A stretch of 64,000 bases of DNA from Pacificispira spongiicola (GCF_012926505.1 NZ_JABBNT010000001.1:62001-126000); one strand, 5' to 3'; counted from the stretch's first letter, positions 7,953 through 16,930 are shown. Numbers and translations are program-made. The notes: generated by a model not told the origin, from the sequence alone.

Positions 7953-10083
7953 GTTGCGAACCGTCATTGCGCGGGACCGGTCGCTGACGGCGCTCATTGT
8001 CGGCACGCTGTTCGTACAAGTGGAGTTCTTGGCGCTCGGCCCGTTTTCCTTTTATCAGGAACACGACAACGGCGACGCAATTTATCCGACCGTTGCGCCG
8101 TTGGTTTCCGAATTCCCGTTACCGGGCCTGTTCTATCCCTATGGCATGGCGGGCACTGACAGGTTGGCGACTGGCCATCATGGCGGCATGGAGCTGTTCT
8201 TATATTGGCTGTTGCCGGATTGGCTGGGTCTCACCCTGTTGACCGTCGCGCTTACAGCCTTCGCCGCCTTCTACACGTTTCGGCTATCCAGAGATCTATT
8301 CGGCGCGCCGGGTCCATGGGCTGCCATTACCGGTATCTTCGCAGGATTCCTGTGCAGCCAGGGACAATTGTTCAACACGACCATGGCGCTGGTGCCGCCG
8401 ACGCTCTGGTACTTGACGGAAATCCGACGCGATCCCGGAACGTTCCGGCGCAGCGTCGCCTGCCTTCTGGGATTGTCAGTATTTCACGGCCTGACGGGAC
8501 ATATCCATTTCATGTCCGTCGCCTTCGCACCGATCCTGATTCTATGGCTGGCGGTCGTCTTTCCCACCCGAAAAATTGCAGTAATCGGACCGGCCGTGAT
8601 GGCGGTTCTTTTACCCCTTGCTATGCGCTGGCAAGATTTCGCGGCAGCCGCTTTGAACGGTCCCCTGTCCCACCGCAACGAGCAACCGCGGGACCTTCCG
8701 TTGGAATCGTTGGACGCGGTCGTAGACATGGCGCTGCTGCGGTCTCATGCCATCGCCACGGTGTCGTTTCTGGTGACGGTCGCCGCCGTGGCCGCAGCGC
8801 TGATGTTTCGTCGAAAAGCCATGGTCATGGCTAGCCCGGCAATTCGATTACTTCTATCCTGCCTTTTCCTACAGTCCATGGTCATTATCGTGCCGCTGGT
8901 TAAGCCGCATCTGGTTGCCATTCTTCCGTTGCTCAACGGGTTCGCCCTTTCGCGTGGTGCCATTGCGGTGCCCATCTTCTGGGCGATCAATATCGGCGCG
9001 GCCGCATCGCTATTCGCATCGCATACATCAGGGACGGGGCGCTGGCCGGTGCTTGGCCCGAAAAGTGGACAGGCCGTTTTCGTCGCGGTGGCTTGTTTTC
9101 TGATCTATTCGATCGCGACGCAGAAAATCGATAACCTTGAAGCCTATATTCGGACCGGCAGCTTCGTGTTCGCTTTCCAGAGCGACACGCTATCGGACCT
9201 CGCGACGACCGTGGAAGAGACCGACCAAGGCCCGTGGCGAGCGGAACCGATACGCGTGGAAGCGACGCGGCTACAGGCCTATGGAATCGAAACACTGGGC
9301 GGTTATTTCACTCTCTATCCCAAACGGTTCCACAATTACTGGCTGGCGCTGATCGATCCGCTCAAGACAACCAGCCCGGATGCCTATGAATCCATGCGGC
9401 GCTTGGGAAGCGAAAGCTTCCTGTTTTCCACCGATCACGATGCAAGCCCGGCACTGGCCGAATTTGCGGATATCGATTTGCTGTCCCTCGGCAATGTACG
9501 GTTTATACTTTCGAAGAACCCTCTTTCCGAAAATTGGCTGATCCCCCGCAGAACCGCCGCCATGGCTTGGGACGAAAGGTCAACGACGGAAAAGGCGACG
9601 GAAAACCTGAAAGCGAATTTCACCGGATTTTCTGAATTTTACATCTATGAAAATCCCAGAGCCGCCCGTCGCTTTTTCCGCCCTATGGCTTTGGAAGTCA
9701 TGCCGAACGACGGGGCGGTTCTCTCGGCATTGCAAACCCGTTCCCTGGAGGAACTGCTGGCAGCGGCGCCAATCGAGGATGACGAAGCGCCCGGATGGTC
9801 GGTATCGGGCGGGCGCGCCGACGAAGCGTCGGATAGTATCGGAAAAATCGAACGGCTATCGGATCGCTACCGCATCCAGGTCGATTACAAAACCCCCGGT
9901 CTTTTGGCCGGGTCGGTCAGCTACAGTCCCTTCTGGAAAGCACAATTCATCCCGGATGATGGGGAGACGGTTCCGTTGGAAACCGCCCCCCTTTATCATG
10001 CATTCATCGGGACCTTGGTACCGGCTGGTAAAGGGGTCGTGGAATTCTTCTACCGCCCGCCTTACCGTGTCCTGGAGCCGTAA
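7933..10083 (+). CDS. Large polytopic membrane protein, possible GT-C-type glycosyltransferase
   Basis: This 716-residue protein has about ten hydrophobic segments in its first 400 residues and a long soluble C-terminal region that would face the periplasm. After the first helix comes a loop with FYQEHDNGDAIYP, where the acidic cluster suits the catalytic Asp/Glu of GT-C transferases that use polyprenyl-phosphate sugars. It overlaps the DPM1-like gene by 20 bp, which supports a pair: one loads the lipid carrier, the other transfers the sugar. No named family was recognised, so the enzymatic role is inference. Confidence 0.6.
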   Translation: MTILGNRLRTVIARDRSLTALIVGTLFVQVEFLALGPFSFYQEHDNGDAIYPTVAPLVSEFPLPGLFYPYGMAGTDRLATGHHGGMELFLYWLLPDWLGLTLLTVALTAFAAFYTFRLSRDLFGAPGPWAAITGIFAGFLCSQGQLFNTTMALVPPTLWYLTEIRRDPGTFRRSVACLLGLSVFHGLTGHIHFMSVAFAPILILWLAVVFPTRKIAVIGPAVMAVLLPLAMRWQDFAAAALNGPLSHRNEQPRDLPLESLDAVVDMALLRSHAIATVSFLVTVAAVAAALMFRRKAMVMASPAIRLLLSCLFLQSMVIIVPLVKPHLVAILPLLNGFALSRGAIAVPIFWAINIGAAASLFASHTSGTGRWPVLGPKSGQAVFVAVACFLIYSIATQKIDNLEAYIRTGSFVFAFQSDTLSDLATTVEETDQGPWRAEPIRVEATRLQAYGIETLGGYFTLYPKRFHNYWLALIDPLKTTSPDAYESMRRLGSESFLFSTDHDASPALAEFADIDLLSLGNVRFILSKNPLSENWLIPRRTAAMAWDERSTTEKATENLKANFTGFSEFYIYENPRAARRFFRPMALEVMPNDGAVLSALQTRSLEELLAAAPIEDDEAPGWSVSGGRADEASDSIGKIERLSDRYRIQVDYKTPGLLAGSVSYSPFWKAQFIPDDGETVPLETAPLYHAFIGTLVPAGKGVVEFFYRPPYRVLEP

Positions 10084-10109
10084 CCGCACCGGACTTTCCC
10101 AGCCAGTGG

Positions 10110-10685
10110 TCAGGCGACATCACCCGGTTCCGGGGCCTTTTTGCGGCCGTTGACCATGGCGCGCACCAGGCTTTCGCCGTGTTTCAGGCTGGCCCAGACA
10201 ACCCCCAGAACATGCACGCCGACGAGCGCCAGCAGCAGGTTGGCGAAAGTCTCATGGACTTCTTCCACCCATTCGACGCCCCAGAAGGCATCCAGGGTGC
10301 CCATCCATCCGGTCGCGACCAGCACCGCCATGCAGGCGAGCAGGGCCAGGACCATCGCCCCACCGGCGGGGTTGTGGCCGATATAGCGGGCCTCGCGGCC
10401 TTTCAGCATATCGCCCAGATATCCAATGACCGTGGCCGGACGGCGCACGAATTGCCAAAACCGGGCGTACCGTGTCCCGATCAGGCCCCAGACCAGTCGG
10501 ACGGCGATCAGACCGCCCGCGACATACCCCGCCGTTTCATGCAGGTCGTTCCATTCCTCCGCACTGATCCAGGCGATCGCGAAACTGGCGACCAATCCCC
10601 AGTGGAACAGGCGCACGACCGGGTCCCAGACCCGGATCGTCGCCCGGGAAGACATTCCTGTCCCGGTCATGCCCGTGTCAGTCAT
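10110..10685 (-). CDS. Cytochrome b561-type membrane protein
   Basis: The 191-residue protein has four hydrophobic helices and histidines spaced for two b-type haems: VRLFHW near residue 26, LHETAGY near 49, VEEVHE and GVHVLG near 140-155. That is the bacterial Ni/Fe-hydrogenase cytochrome b / b561 layout, carrying electrons in the inner membrane. Start at 10685 has AAGGA 8 bp upstream and overlaps the preceding PepSY-like gene by 8 bp; an internal start at MSSRATIRVWDP is also possible. With the PepSY gene it forms an operon divergent from a two-component system, a common regulated pair. Confidence 0.85.
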   Translation of the reverse strand: MTDTGMTGTGMSSRATIRVWDPVVRLFHWGLVASFAIAWISAEEWNDLHETAGYVAGGLIAVRLVWGLIGTRYARFWQFVRRPATVIGYLGDMLKGREARYIGHNPAGGAMVLALLACMAVLVATGWMGTLDAFWGVEWVEEVHETFANLLLALVGVHVLGVVWASLKHGESLVRAMVNGRKKAPEPGDVA

Positions 10686-10959
10686 CCTCGCCGTCCTTGA
10701 CGAGTTCGAAGGTCTTCGGGTTGAAATAGGCTTCGCGGCGGCGGCCTTTTTCATCCATGGCATAGACTTCGTAACAGCCGTCGTCCTGCTTGATGCGGCG
10801 GACTTCCCAGCCCTTTTGCGTCAGCATCTGTTCCAGCGCCTCGGTCGGTTGCCATTCGGACATCGGCACCTTGCAATAATCGCCGCCAGCCTGGGCGGCT
10901 GCCATTCCGGTGAAGGCAACGACGGCAACCGTGGCGAAACGAAGGATGGATTTATTCAT
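10678..10959 (-). CDS. PepSY-domain periplasmic protein
   Basis: This 93-residue protein has a signal peptide (MNKSILRFATVAVVAFTGMAAAQA) and a short mature domain of the PepSY type found beside cytochrome b561 and QseBC-like systems: GWEVRRIKQDDGCYEVYAMDEKGRR...YFNPKTFELV. Two cysteines in the mature part could form a disulfide. AGGAGA sits about 9 bp upstream of the chosen ATG; a longer frame to 10992 was rejected because it would push the signal peptide inward. It is likely a target of the divergent regulator at 11122. Confidence 0.85.
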   Translation of the reverse strand: MNKSILRFATVAVVAFTGMAAAQAGGDYCKVPMSEWQPTEALEQMLTQKGWEVRRIKQDDGCYEVYAMDEKGRRREAYFNPKTFELVKDGEDD

Positions 10960-11121
10960 AGTGTACGTCTCCTGAAGGTATGGCCGAACCATGTCGGCGC
11001 GCTTTCTATGAGATCACCATGACCCGGCGTCCTGACACGAACCTGACGGCATATAAGTTTTTTCTTCAGCTTTCCGTAAGCTACGCTGCCTAGATATTTC
11101 CCCGGCCTTGTGGAGACGGGT

Positions 11122-11799
11122 ATGAGAGTTCTGTTGGTTGAAGACGACGCCGCCCTCGGAAACGCCGTTTCCGAACAGGTCGCGGATCAGGGGCATGCCG
11201 TGGATTGGGCGCAGACCGTGTCCGATGCGAACGCCTGTTTGGATGCCGCCGCGTATGAATTGATCCTGTTGGATTTGATGTTGCCGGACGGTAGCGGTCT
11301 GTCTTTCCTGCGCGCCCTGCGCCGGGGCGGCGCCACTGTACCGGTTATCATCCTGACGGCCCGCGACCGTATTTCCGAAAGGATCGAGGGATTGAATGCC
11401 GGGGCCGACGACTATCTGGTCAAACCGTTCGACCTGTCCGAACTGTCGGCCCGCATCGCCGCCGTCGCCAGACGCTATGCCGGAAATCCGAACCCCATCG
11501 TCACCGTCGGTCCGCTGGAGGTCGATCTTGCCGCCCACGTGCTGCGGCGGGATGGGAAGACCATCACCCTCACCGCGCGCGAATGGCACCTGTTGGAAGC
11601 CTTGATGCGCCGGCCCGGCACGATCCTGTCCAAGACGCAGCTTGAAGAAAGCCTATATAATTTCGACAGCGAGTTCGAAAGCAACACGATCGAAGTCCAT
11701 ATCAGCCGCCTGCGCAAGAAACTGGGCAAAGACGCGATCGAAACCGCCCGCGGCCTCGGCTATCGCCTGAACAGCATGGCATCGGGAACCGCGTCGTGA
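11122..11799 (+). CDS. OmpR-family response regulator (QseB/PmrA-like)
   Basis: This 225-residue regulator has a receiver domain (acidic pair EDD at 7-9, phospho-acceptor Asp51 in LLDLMLPDG, switch Thr in LTARD, Lys in LVKPF) and a C-terminal winged helix ending in SRLRKKLG...ARGLGYRL. Start at 11122 follows GGAGACGGGT. The kinase gene overlaps it by 4 bp. The 160-bp gap to the divergent PepSY/cytochrome operon contains TTCTTCAGCTTTCCGTAAG (11067-11085), which could hold regulator half-sites; this is weak. The signal is not readable. Confidence 0.92.
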   Translation: MRVLLVEDDAALGNAVSEQVADQGHAVDWAQTVSDANACLDAAAYELILLDLMLPDGSGLSFLRALRRGGATVPVIILTARDRISERIEGLNAGADDYLVKPFDLSELSARIAAVARRYAGNPNPIVTVGPLEVDLAAHVLRRDGKTITLTAREWHLLEALMRRPGTILSKTQLEESLYNFDSEFESNTIEVHISRLRKKLGKDAIETARGLGYRLNSMASGTAS

Positions 11800-13133
11800 A
11801 AACCGGCTACAGCCTGCGGCGGCGCCTCGTCATCGGTCTGTCGGTCAGTGTGACCGCGCTTTGGTTGATCGGCACGGCGGTGTCCGCCTTTGTCGTCCGC
11901 CACGAATTGGACGAGGCCTTCGACAGCGCTTTGCAGGAAACCGCCCAACGTATCTTGCCGCTGGCGGTCATCGACGTTTTGGAACTGGGCGAAACCGATA
12001 CCGCCCGCCGCATTTCCCCCCTGTCTCATCAGGAAGAATACCTGATCTATATCCTGCGCCGCGCGGACGGCACGGTGCTGCTGCATTCCCACAATGCCGA
12101 TCCGGCCGTCTTTCCCGACCGACCCTCGACCGGATTCCGGAACAGCGGCGACCATCGAATCTATGGCGAAAGCGCGGTCAGCGGCAGTTACATCCTGGAA
12201 GTCGCCGAACCGCTGGCCCATCGCCGGGAAGCGACGATGGAATCCTCCGTGGCGCTGCTCTATCCCCTATTGGTCCTGCTGCCGATCGGCCTGTTCGGCC
12301 TGTTCTGGCTGACCCGCCGTGGACTGGCGCCCGTCTTGACCCTGTGCGGTGAGATCGGACAACGCGGGTCCAAGGACCTGTCCCCCATCGCCGGCGGCGG
12401 CTTGCCGGAGGAGGTGCTGCCGATCGTCACCTCCGTCAACGAATTGCTGGGTCAACTGTCCAAGAGCCTGGCAGCGGAACGTGCCTTCGCGGCGAACAGC
12501 GCCCATGAGCTGCGCACCCCGATCGCAGGCGCCCTTGCCCAGACGCAGCGATTGCGGGATCAGTTGGACACGGACGACTTGCGCCACCGCGCCGACGCGC
12601 TGGAGGCCAGCCTGAAGCGTATCCAGCGGATTTCGGAAAAGCTGATGCAGCTCGCCCGCGCCGAAGGGGCCGGCGTTTTGGCCGCCCATGAGTCTGATTT
12701 GCGCCCGATCCTCGATCACCTGGTCGAGTCCTATCGCCGCGATCACGATCAAGCGGCGCGGATCGAGTATCACGCGGCCCAGCCGCATCTGATGTCCCGG
12801 CTGGACCCGGATTCCTTCGGCATCCTGATCGGGAACCTGATCGAAAATGCGCTGAAGCACAGCAATCCCGGCAGCACGATAAAGATTACCGTGAATGCGC
12901 CCGGTACAATCCAGATCGATAACGACGCGCCCCCCATCGGGCCGAACGACCTTTCGCGCCTGAAGGATCCGTTCGCGCGCGGCGGCAGCACGGCGGAAGG
13001 CAGCGGCCTCGGTCTCGCCATCGCCCATACGATCGCGGAAGCCGCGGGCGCCGATCTGACGCTCCGATCGCCCAGCCCGGGCCGGGACAGCGGCTTTACT
13101 GCCCGATTGACCCTGGTGAACGAACCCTCTTGA
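11796..13133 (+). CDS. Sensor histidine kinase (QseC-like)
   Basis: This 445-residue inner-membrane kinase has two transmembrane helices (about 10-33 and 152-172) enclosing a periplasmic sensor of about 120 residues. A dimerisation domain follows with phospho-acceptor His237 in NSAHELRTP, then an ATPase domain with N-box NLIENALKHS and G-box GSGLGLAI. The GTG start overlaps the regulator stop by 4 bp, so the two are translated together. A QseC-type sensor domain with a divergent PepSY/b561 operon suggests a response to cell-envelope or redox stress; this is inferred. Confidence 0.92.
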   Translation: MKTGYSLRRRLVIGLSVSVTALWLIGTAVSAFVVRHELDEAFDSALQETAQRILPLAVIDVLELGETDTARRISPLSHQEEYLIYILRRADGTVLLHSHNADPAVFPDRPSTGFRNSGDHRIYGESAVSGSYILEVAEPLAHRREATMESSVALLYPLLVLLPIGLFGLFWLTRRGLAPVLTLCGEIGQRGSKDLSPIAGGGLPEEVLPIVTSVNELLGQLSKSLAAERAFAANSAHELRTPIAGALAQTQRLRDQLDTDDLRHRADALEASLKRIQRISEKLMQLARAEGAGVLAAHESDLRPILDHLVESYRRDHDQAARIEYHAAQPHLMSRLDPDSFGILIGNLIENALKHSNPGSTIKITVNAPGTIQIDNDAPPIGPNDLSRLKDPFARGGSTAEGSGLGLAIAHTIAEAAGADLTLRSPSPGRDSGFTARLTLVNEPS

Positions 13134-13164
13134 CCGTTTCCCTATTCGGGATATTTTCCCATTT

Positions 13165-13737
13165 ATGGAAACTTCTCTGAGTATTGAAACCTCGATCGAT
13201 ACCCGCCTCGCGGAACGGCTGCGCCTGTTGCGGATGGATCGTGGATGGACGCTGGACGACCTTGCCAAGCGCAGCGGGGTCAGTCGCGCCACGCTATCCC
13301 GGCTGGAAAACGGCGAGGTCAGCCCGACCACCACGGTGCTGGGCCGCCTATGTGCCGCCCATGGCATGACATTGTCGCGCCTGATGATCCTGGTGGAAGG
13401 CGACACTGCCCCGCTGATCCCGCAGGCGGCGCAAACCGTCTGGACCGATCCCGAAACGGGCTATGTCCGCCGCGTCCTTTCCCCGCCCGGCGGCGATCTG
13501 TCCGGAGAGGTGATCGAGGCGACCCTGCCGCCCGCCTGCCGCATCGACTATGACGCCCCGCCACGGCCGGGATTGGAGCACCATCTTGTGCTGCTGGACG
13601 GCATGTTGACCGTCACCCTGGACGGGACGGCGCACCGGGTCGCCCCTGGCGATTGTCTGCGGTATCGCCTGTTCGGAACCAGCCGTTTCGAAACACCGGC
13701 GAATATCGGTGCCCGCTATCACCTCTTCCTAGTGTGA
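13165..13737 (+). CDS. XRE-family regulator with C-terminal cupin domain
   Basis: This 190-residue protein has an N-terminal helix-turn-helix (LDDLAKRSGVSRATLSRLENGEVSPTTTVLGRL) and a C-terminal cupin barrel (about 120-190, with PRPGLEHHLVLLDGMLTV and VAPGDCLRYR). The arrangement is that of small-molecule-responsive repressors controlling transport or catabolic genes. It ends 8 bp before a GNAT acetyltransferase gene on the same strand, probably an operon, so it may control that gene. Ligand unknown. Confidence 0.88.
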   Translation: METSLSIETSIDTRLAERLRLLRMDRGWTLDDLAKRSGVSRATLSRLENGEVSPTTTVLGRLCAAHGMTLSRLMILVEGDTAPLIPQAAQTVWTDPETGYVRRVLSPPGGDLSGEVIEATLPPACRIDYDAPPRPGLEHHLVLLDGMLTVTLDGTAHRVAPGDCLRYRLFGTSRFETPANIGARYHLFLV

Positions 13738-13745
13738 GGTACGGC

Positions 13746-14282
13746 ATGACCGCCCCCATCCTCAGGGAACTCTCCGCAACCGATCTCGACGCCGCCCTGC
13801 CCGGTTTGCGCGACTTACTGCATGCCTGCGTCGCGGCGGGGGCGAGCATCAGTTTTATCAAACCCTTCCGTCCCGAAGACGCATCGATGTTTTGGAAAGA
13901 CAGCGTCTTCCCCGGCGTCCAGGCCGGAACCTGCCTGCTGTTCGACGCCGAAATTGATGGCCGGGTCGTCGGATCCGTTCAATTCGACATGAACACACCG
14001 CCGAACCAGCACCATAGGGGCGAAGTGCGAAAACTGCTGGTCCATCCCGACTGCCGTCGCAACGGGATCGCCAAGTTACTGATGAATCGCCTTGAAGTTG
14101 CGGCACTCGCCAACCATCGAACCCTGATCACCCTCGATACGCGGACAGGCGATGCGGCGGAACCCCTCTATGCATCGTTAGATTACGAACGAGCAGGCAC
14201 GATTCCAGGTTTTGCGCGCGACGTAGCGTCAGATCGGCTGGATGCCACGACAATCTTTTATAAACATTTAACACGGGAATAG
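13746..14282 (+). CDS. GNAT-family N-acetyltransferase
   Basis: This 178-residue protein has the acetyl-CoA pyrophosphate loop in KLLVHPDCRRNGIAKLLM (about 98-115) and the downstream LYASLDYERAGT segment of GNAT enzymes. Start at 13746 is the ATG after the regulator stop; the longer frame from 13653 overlaps the regulator in another frame and was rejected. Co-transcription with the XRE-cupin gene suggests an acetylated small molecule sensed by that regulator. Substrate not determinable. Confidence 0.88.
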   Translation: MTAPILRELSATDLDAALPGLRDLLHACVAAGASISFIKPFRPEDASMFWKDSVFPGVQAGTCLLFDAEIDGRVVGSVQFDMNTPPNQHHRGEVRKLLVHPDCRRNGIAKLLMNRLEVAALANHRTLITLDTRTGDAAEPLYASLDYERAGTIPGFARDVASDRLDATTIFYKHLTRE

Positions 14283-14365
14283 CCGTTCGCGTTAACCAAC
14301 CGTTAACGTATCCCCCCCTAGCCTGATCACGGGTGGGGAAACTAGAAACGGGAAGAATTCCACGT

Positions 14366-14959
14366 ATGGTTTCGTCCATTATATCCCATGTGGACGGTTT
14401 TGGACTGCAGGCGTCAGAAGACTCCGCACTGAAACCGGAACATGACGGCCATATTTGGCTCGGCAATTTCTTGAAGTCCAAGATGGTCGACGGATACGTC
14501 GACCGCGCGGCCATTCAACCGGAAGACATTCAACCGGCCCTTCTACCGTGCTTGATCGTCCTGGACCGGCTGCCTGCGGATGGTGAGGTCAGGGCCGATT
14601 TCGTCTATCGTCTGATGGGCGGCACATTGGTCGACTATGCCGGGGTCAATATGACGGGAAAGCTGCTGTCCACCTTTCCGCATCCGGATATCCGGGCCAG
14701 TATGGAAACCTACTCCCATGCCGTCTGCGACCATATAAAACCTTTGTTTTCCGCCACGCATGCCACCTTCGGCAACAGCGACACCGTCTTCACGGAACGC
14801 AGCCTCTATCCGACGATCAAGGGCGAAACAACGGGCATCATCGCCCTGATCACGGTCAACGCCCCGCCCGCTCCTTACGACTCGGTCAAGGAAAGCCCGA
14901 ACTACCGCCACGTCCGCGAACACTACCGTTTGCTCAATGATGTGGGGTGCTGGGGCTGA
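14366..14959 (+). CDS. PAS_5-type PAS domain protein
   Basis: This 197-residue protein has one PAS-like domain: FVYRLMGGTLVDYAGVNMTGKLLSTF is the core, and TERSLYPTIKGETTGIIALIT is the last strand pair. A second, divergent member lies at 60078. Such single-domain proteins are frequent in Rhodospirillales; partners and ligands are unknown. The chosen ATG has GGGAAG about 10 bp upstream; a GTG at 14333 is an alternative. It marks the left edge of the AT-rich island. Confidence 0.75.
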   Translation: MVSSIISHVDGFGLQASEDSALKPEHDGHIWLGNFLKSKMVDGYVDRAAIQPEDIQPALLPCLIVLDRLPADGEVRADFVYRLMGGTLVDYAGVNMTGKLLSTFPHPDIRASMETYSHAVCDHIKPLFSATHATFGNSDTVFTERSLYPTIKGETTGIIALITVNAPPAPYDSVKESPNYRHVREHYRLLNDVGCWG

Positions 14960-15249
14960 TCGATCCACAAAGAAAGTCCAATTTCCCGCGCGAAAGGATT
15001 CTTCAACACAAAAACACGCATGCATTTCACACAAACAAAAAAATTAACTATATAATATTAATATTTTCTTTACTTTATTTTTTCTTTCTATTCCGAAAAT
15101 TATACAAAACTACCCTGTGTTCTTAAACACACTTAATCACGTATAGGAACGTTATGCTCCAGCTTAAATCTACTAAAACCACACATTGACAGAGAAACAC
15201 TCTCCACCCAAAATCGTAAAACTTTCAATATTATCGAAAAAGCAAAAAA
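14960..15249. other. AT-rich leader of the genomic island, no gene seen
   Basis: These 290 bp hold no supported gene. Base composition drops sharply: the line 15061-15120 has 14 G/C in 60. A TATAAT box occurs at 15051-15056 and other AT-rich promoter-like stretches lie between 15040 and 15100. An 11-codon ATG frame starts at 15154 and is not claimed as a gene. Confidence 0.6.
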
Positions 15250-16278
15250 ATGGCGATCACAGCAATCCATAGCTTCCTAGTACATCCCCTAAAAGGTGCT
15301 AAGAATCCATTTAAAGTTGGCGGCACAGAAGTCACTTTTTCCGGCAAACTTTATGACTTACTTGATGAGGTCTACACTAGAAGCGAAAGTGAATGCAGCA
15401 TTCCAATTGCATTTAGGATGAGCGAAGATGGAACTCAAACCAATAGATGCAGAACAATTATCCAGGACCATCTCAAGCATGAAAATTTAACAACCGGGTC
15501 CGCCATCGCTAAAAGGCTATCTGAAAATACGACAAAACGTTCGAGCCTAGGACTGCTATTTCTAATATGCGGCAACGAAGTTGGTGCATCACCGTACAAA
15601 AAACTTGTTATTTCACGTTTCCCAGTCAACAGCGCTATTCTAGCGGAGGAAAATTCTGAAAAGCTGAGTATTGAATTCTTGGAACGTGTATTTATGAGAA
15701 GCGCTCACGCTTATAAATCTGTTCTATATAAGGATTCATCTATTGATCATGGATTCTGGAAGGGACATGCGGTAGATCGCCAAGTAAATAGCGGCGATAT
15801 TGAAACATCTGCTTATTGGATAAATGATTTTCTGGACTCGGAATACGCGACCACGCCAAAGCAGGGGACGATGAGATTAGCTTCAGCTTTCCGAAAGGCA
15901 ACGCAGGTCACAGATGATTTGGATATCAAACAAGAGTTAACAGCAGCATCAATTCTATTTAAGAATTTTGATGGACAAACTTTAAGTGCCGAATCTGCCC
16001 TTTCTTCTCTTGGGCTATCTGAAAAATCTAGAAACCTGATATTATCTCAATTCAAAAATCCTTCTTTAGCAAAGGAGCGATTTACTTTTAATGCGACTCT
16101 TTTTTCCACTGAGACACCATATCGGTCCATCCAATTGGACACAGGCGCAACTCTGATGGCTCAAACGGAAAAATTTGACGATTTATTCAAACGCACTGAA
16201 TCAGACAATGAAGACCAGCTTGTTACTTACAGCACTAGCGGTCGTATAACATCCGAACGCATCGAGAAACGCAGATGA
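15250..16278 (+). CDS. Unrecognised 342-residue protein, partner of the RelA/SpoT-type gene
   Basis: No family is claimed with confidence. The protein is soluble, with no signal or membrane segment. An N-terminal part resembles the start of 37-kDa nucleoid-associated proteins only vaguely; central landmarks are HGFWKGHAVDRQV (about 175-187) and SAYWINDFLDSEY (about 195-207), and the C-terminus has YRSIQLDTGATL and GRITSERIEKRR. Codon use is AT-rich, unlike all neighbours. The stop overlaps the next start (ATGA at 16275), so the two are translationally coupled. A two-gene layout with a stand-alone synthetase downstream suggests antitoxin, sensor or effector partner; that is inference. The ribosome-binding site is poor. 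Confidence 0.7.
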   Translation: MAITAIHSFLVHPLKGAKNPFKVGGTEVTFSGKLYDLLDEVYTRSESECSIPIAFRMSEDGTQTNRCRTIIQDHLKHENLTTGSAIAKRLSENTTKRSSLGLLFLICGNEVGASPYKKLVISRFPVNSAILAEENSEKLSIEFLERVFMRSAHAYKSVLYKDSSIDHGFWKGHAVDRQVNSGDIETSAYWINDFLDSEYATTPKQGTMRLASAFRKATQVTDDLDIKQELTAASILFKNFDGQTLSAESALSSLGLSEKSRNLILSQFKNPSLAKERFTFNATLFSTETPYRSIQLDTGATLMAQTEKFDDLFKRTESDNEDQLVTYSTSGRITSERIEKRR

Positions 16279-16907
16279 ACGATTTAGAAAAAGTTTATAC
16301 TGAGAGATACAACAAACATTTATTCGGAATCTGTAAAGAGCTCGAAGACTACATTCGACTTTGCTTACGCGATGTAAGTCGAATTGATAGAATCACGACA
16401 AGACCAAAATCAATCAAAAGCTTTATCGAGAAATCAAAATCTACCGATAACGCAGGAGACAAGAAATACCTAGATCCGATAAACCAAATACAAGACCAAA
16501 TAGGAGCACGTATTATAACATTTTACACCAGAGATGTTGAGCGAATTTACGAATTATTACTTGAATCACTTAAACCAATAGAGCAAAAAAACAGAATCCC
16601 AGATTCTGAATGGGAGTTCGGATATTTTGGAAACCACTCTATCTTTCTGTTACCTACTGAAGTTTACGAATCGGACTTTGAGCCGGGAGTTGTTCCTCAA
16701 TTTTTTGAGTTGCAGATAAAAACGATGTTCCAACATGCTTGGTCCGAGGCAAACCATGACCTCGGGTATAAGAACATAGAAGCAAGCATGTCGCCCAATG
16801 ACAAAAGACTGTTAGCATTTACGTCTGCGCAGGCTTGGGGGGCGGATTTCACGTTTAACGACCTATCGGCCAAACACCTATCGGATTATCCAGAAACAAA
16901 GCACTAA
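16275..16907 (+). CDS. Stand-alone RelA/SpoT-type nucleotide pyrophosphokinase domain protein
   Basis: This 210-residue protein is a synthetase-only domain without the HD hydrolase, TGS or ACT parts of long RSH proteins. Key elements are present: RPKSIKSFIEK (about 43-53), Mg-binding Asp74 in DQIGARI, the G-loop equivalent FGYFGNHS (115-122, tyrosine and histidine kept), and catalytic Glu145 in ELQIKTMFQHAWSE. The catalytic residues look intact, so it could make (p)ppGpp-like alarmones or pyrophosphorylate tRNA as toxic SAS enzymes do. It overlaps the upstream gene by 4 bp and lies in an AT-rich island. No hydrolase is nearby; the partner may neutralise it. Confidence 0.85.
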   Translation: MNDLEKVYTERYNKHLFGICKELEDYIRLCLRDVSRIDRITTRPKSIKSFIEKSKSTDNAGDKKYLDPINQIQDQIGARIITFYTRDVERIYELLLESLKPIEQKNRIPDSEWEFGYFGNHSIFLLPTEVYESDFEPGVVPQFFELQIKTMFQHAWSEANHDLGYKNIEASMSPNDKRLLAFTSAQAWGADFTFNDLSAKHLSDYPETKH

Positions 16908-16930
16908 ATCGATATCCATCGAAAAAGAAT

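Noticed and set aside
14960-16930. Prophage or integrative element at the AT-rich island
   Set aside because: No integrase, no tRNA target and no flanking direct repeat was found; only two genes are present, so it is called an island without a mobility claim.
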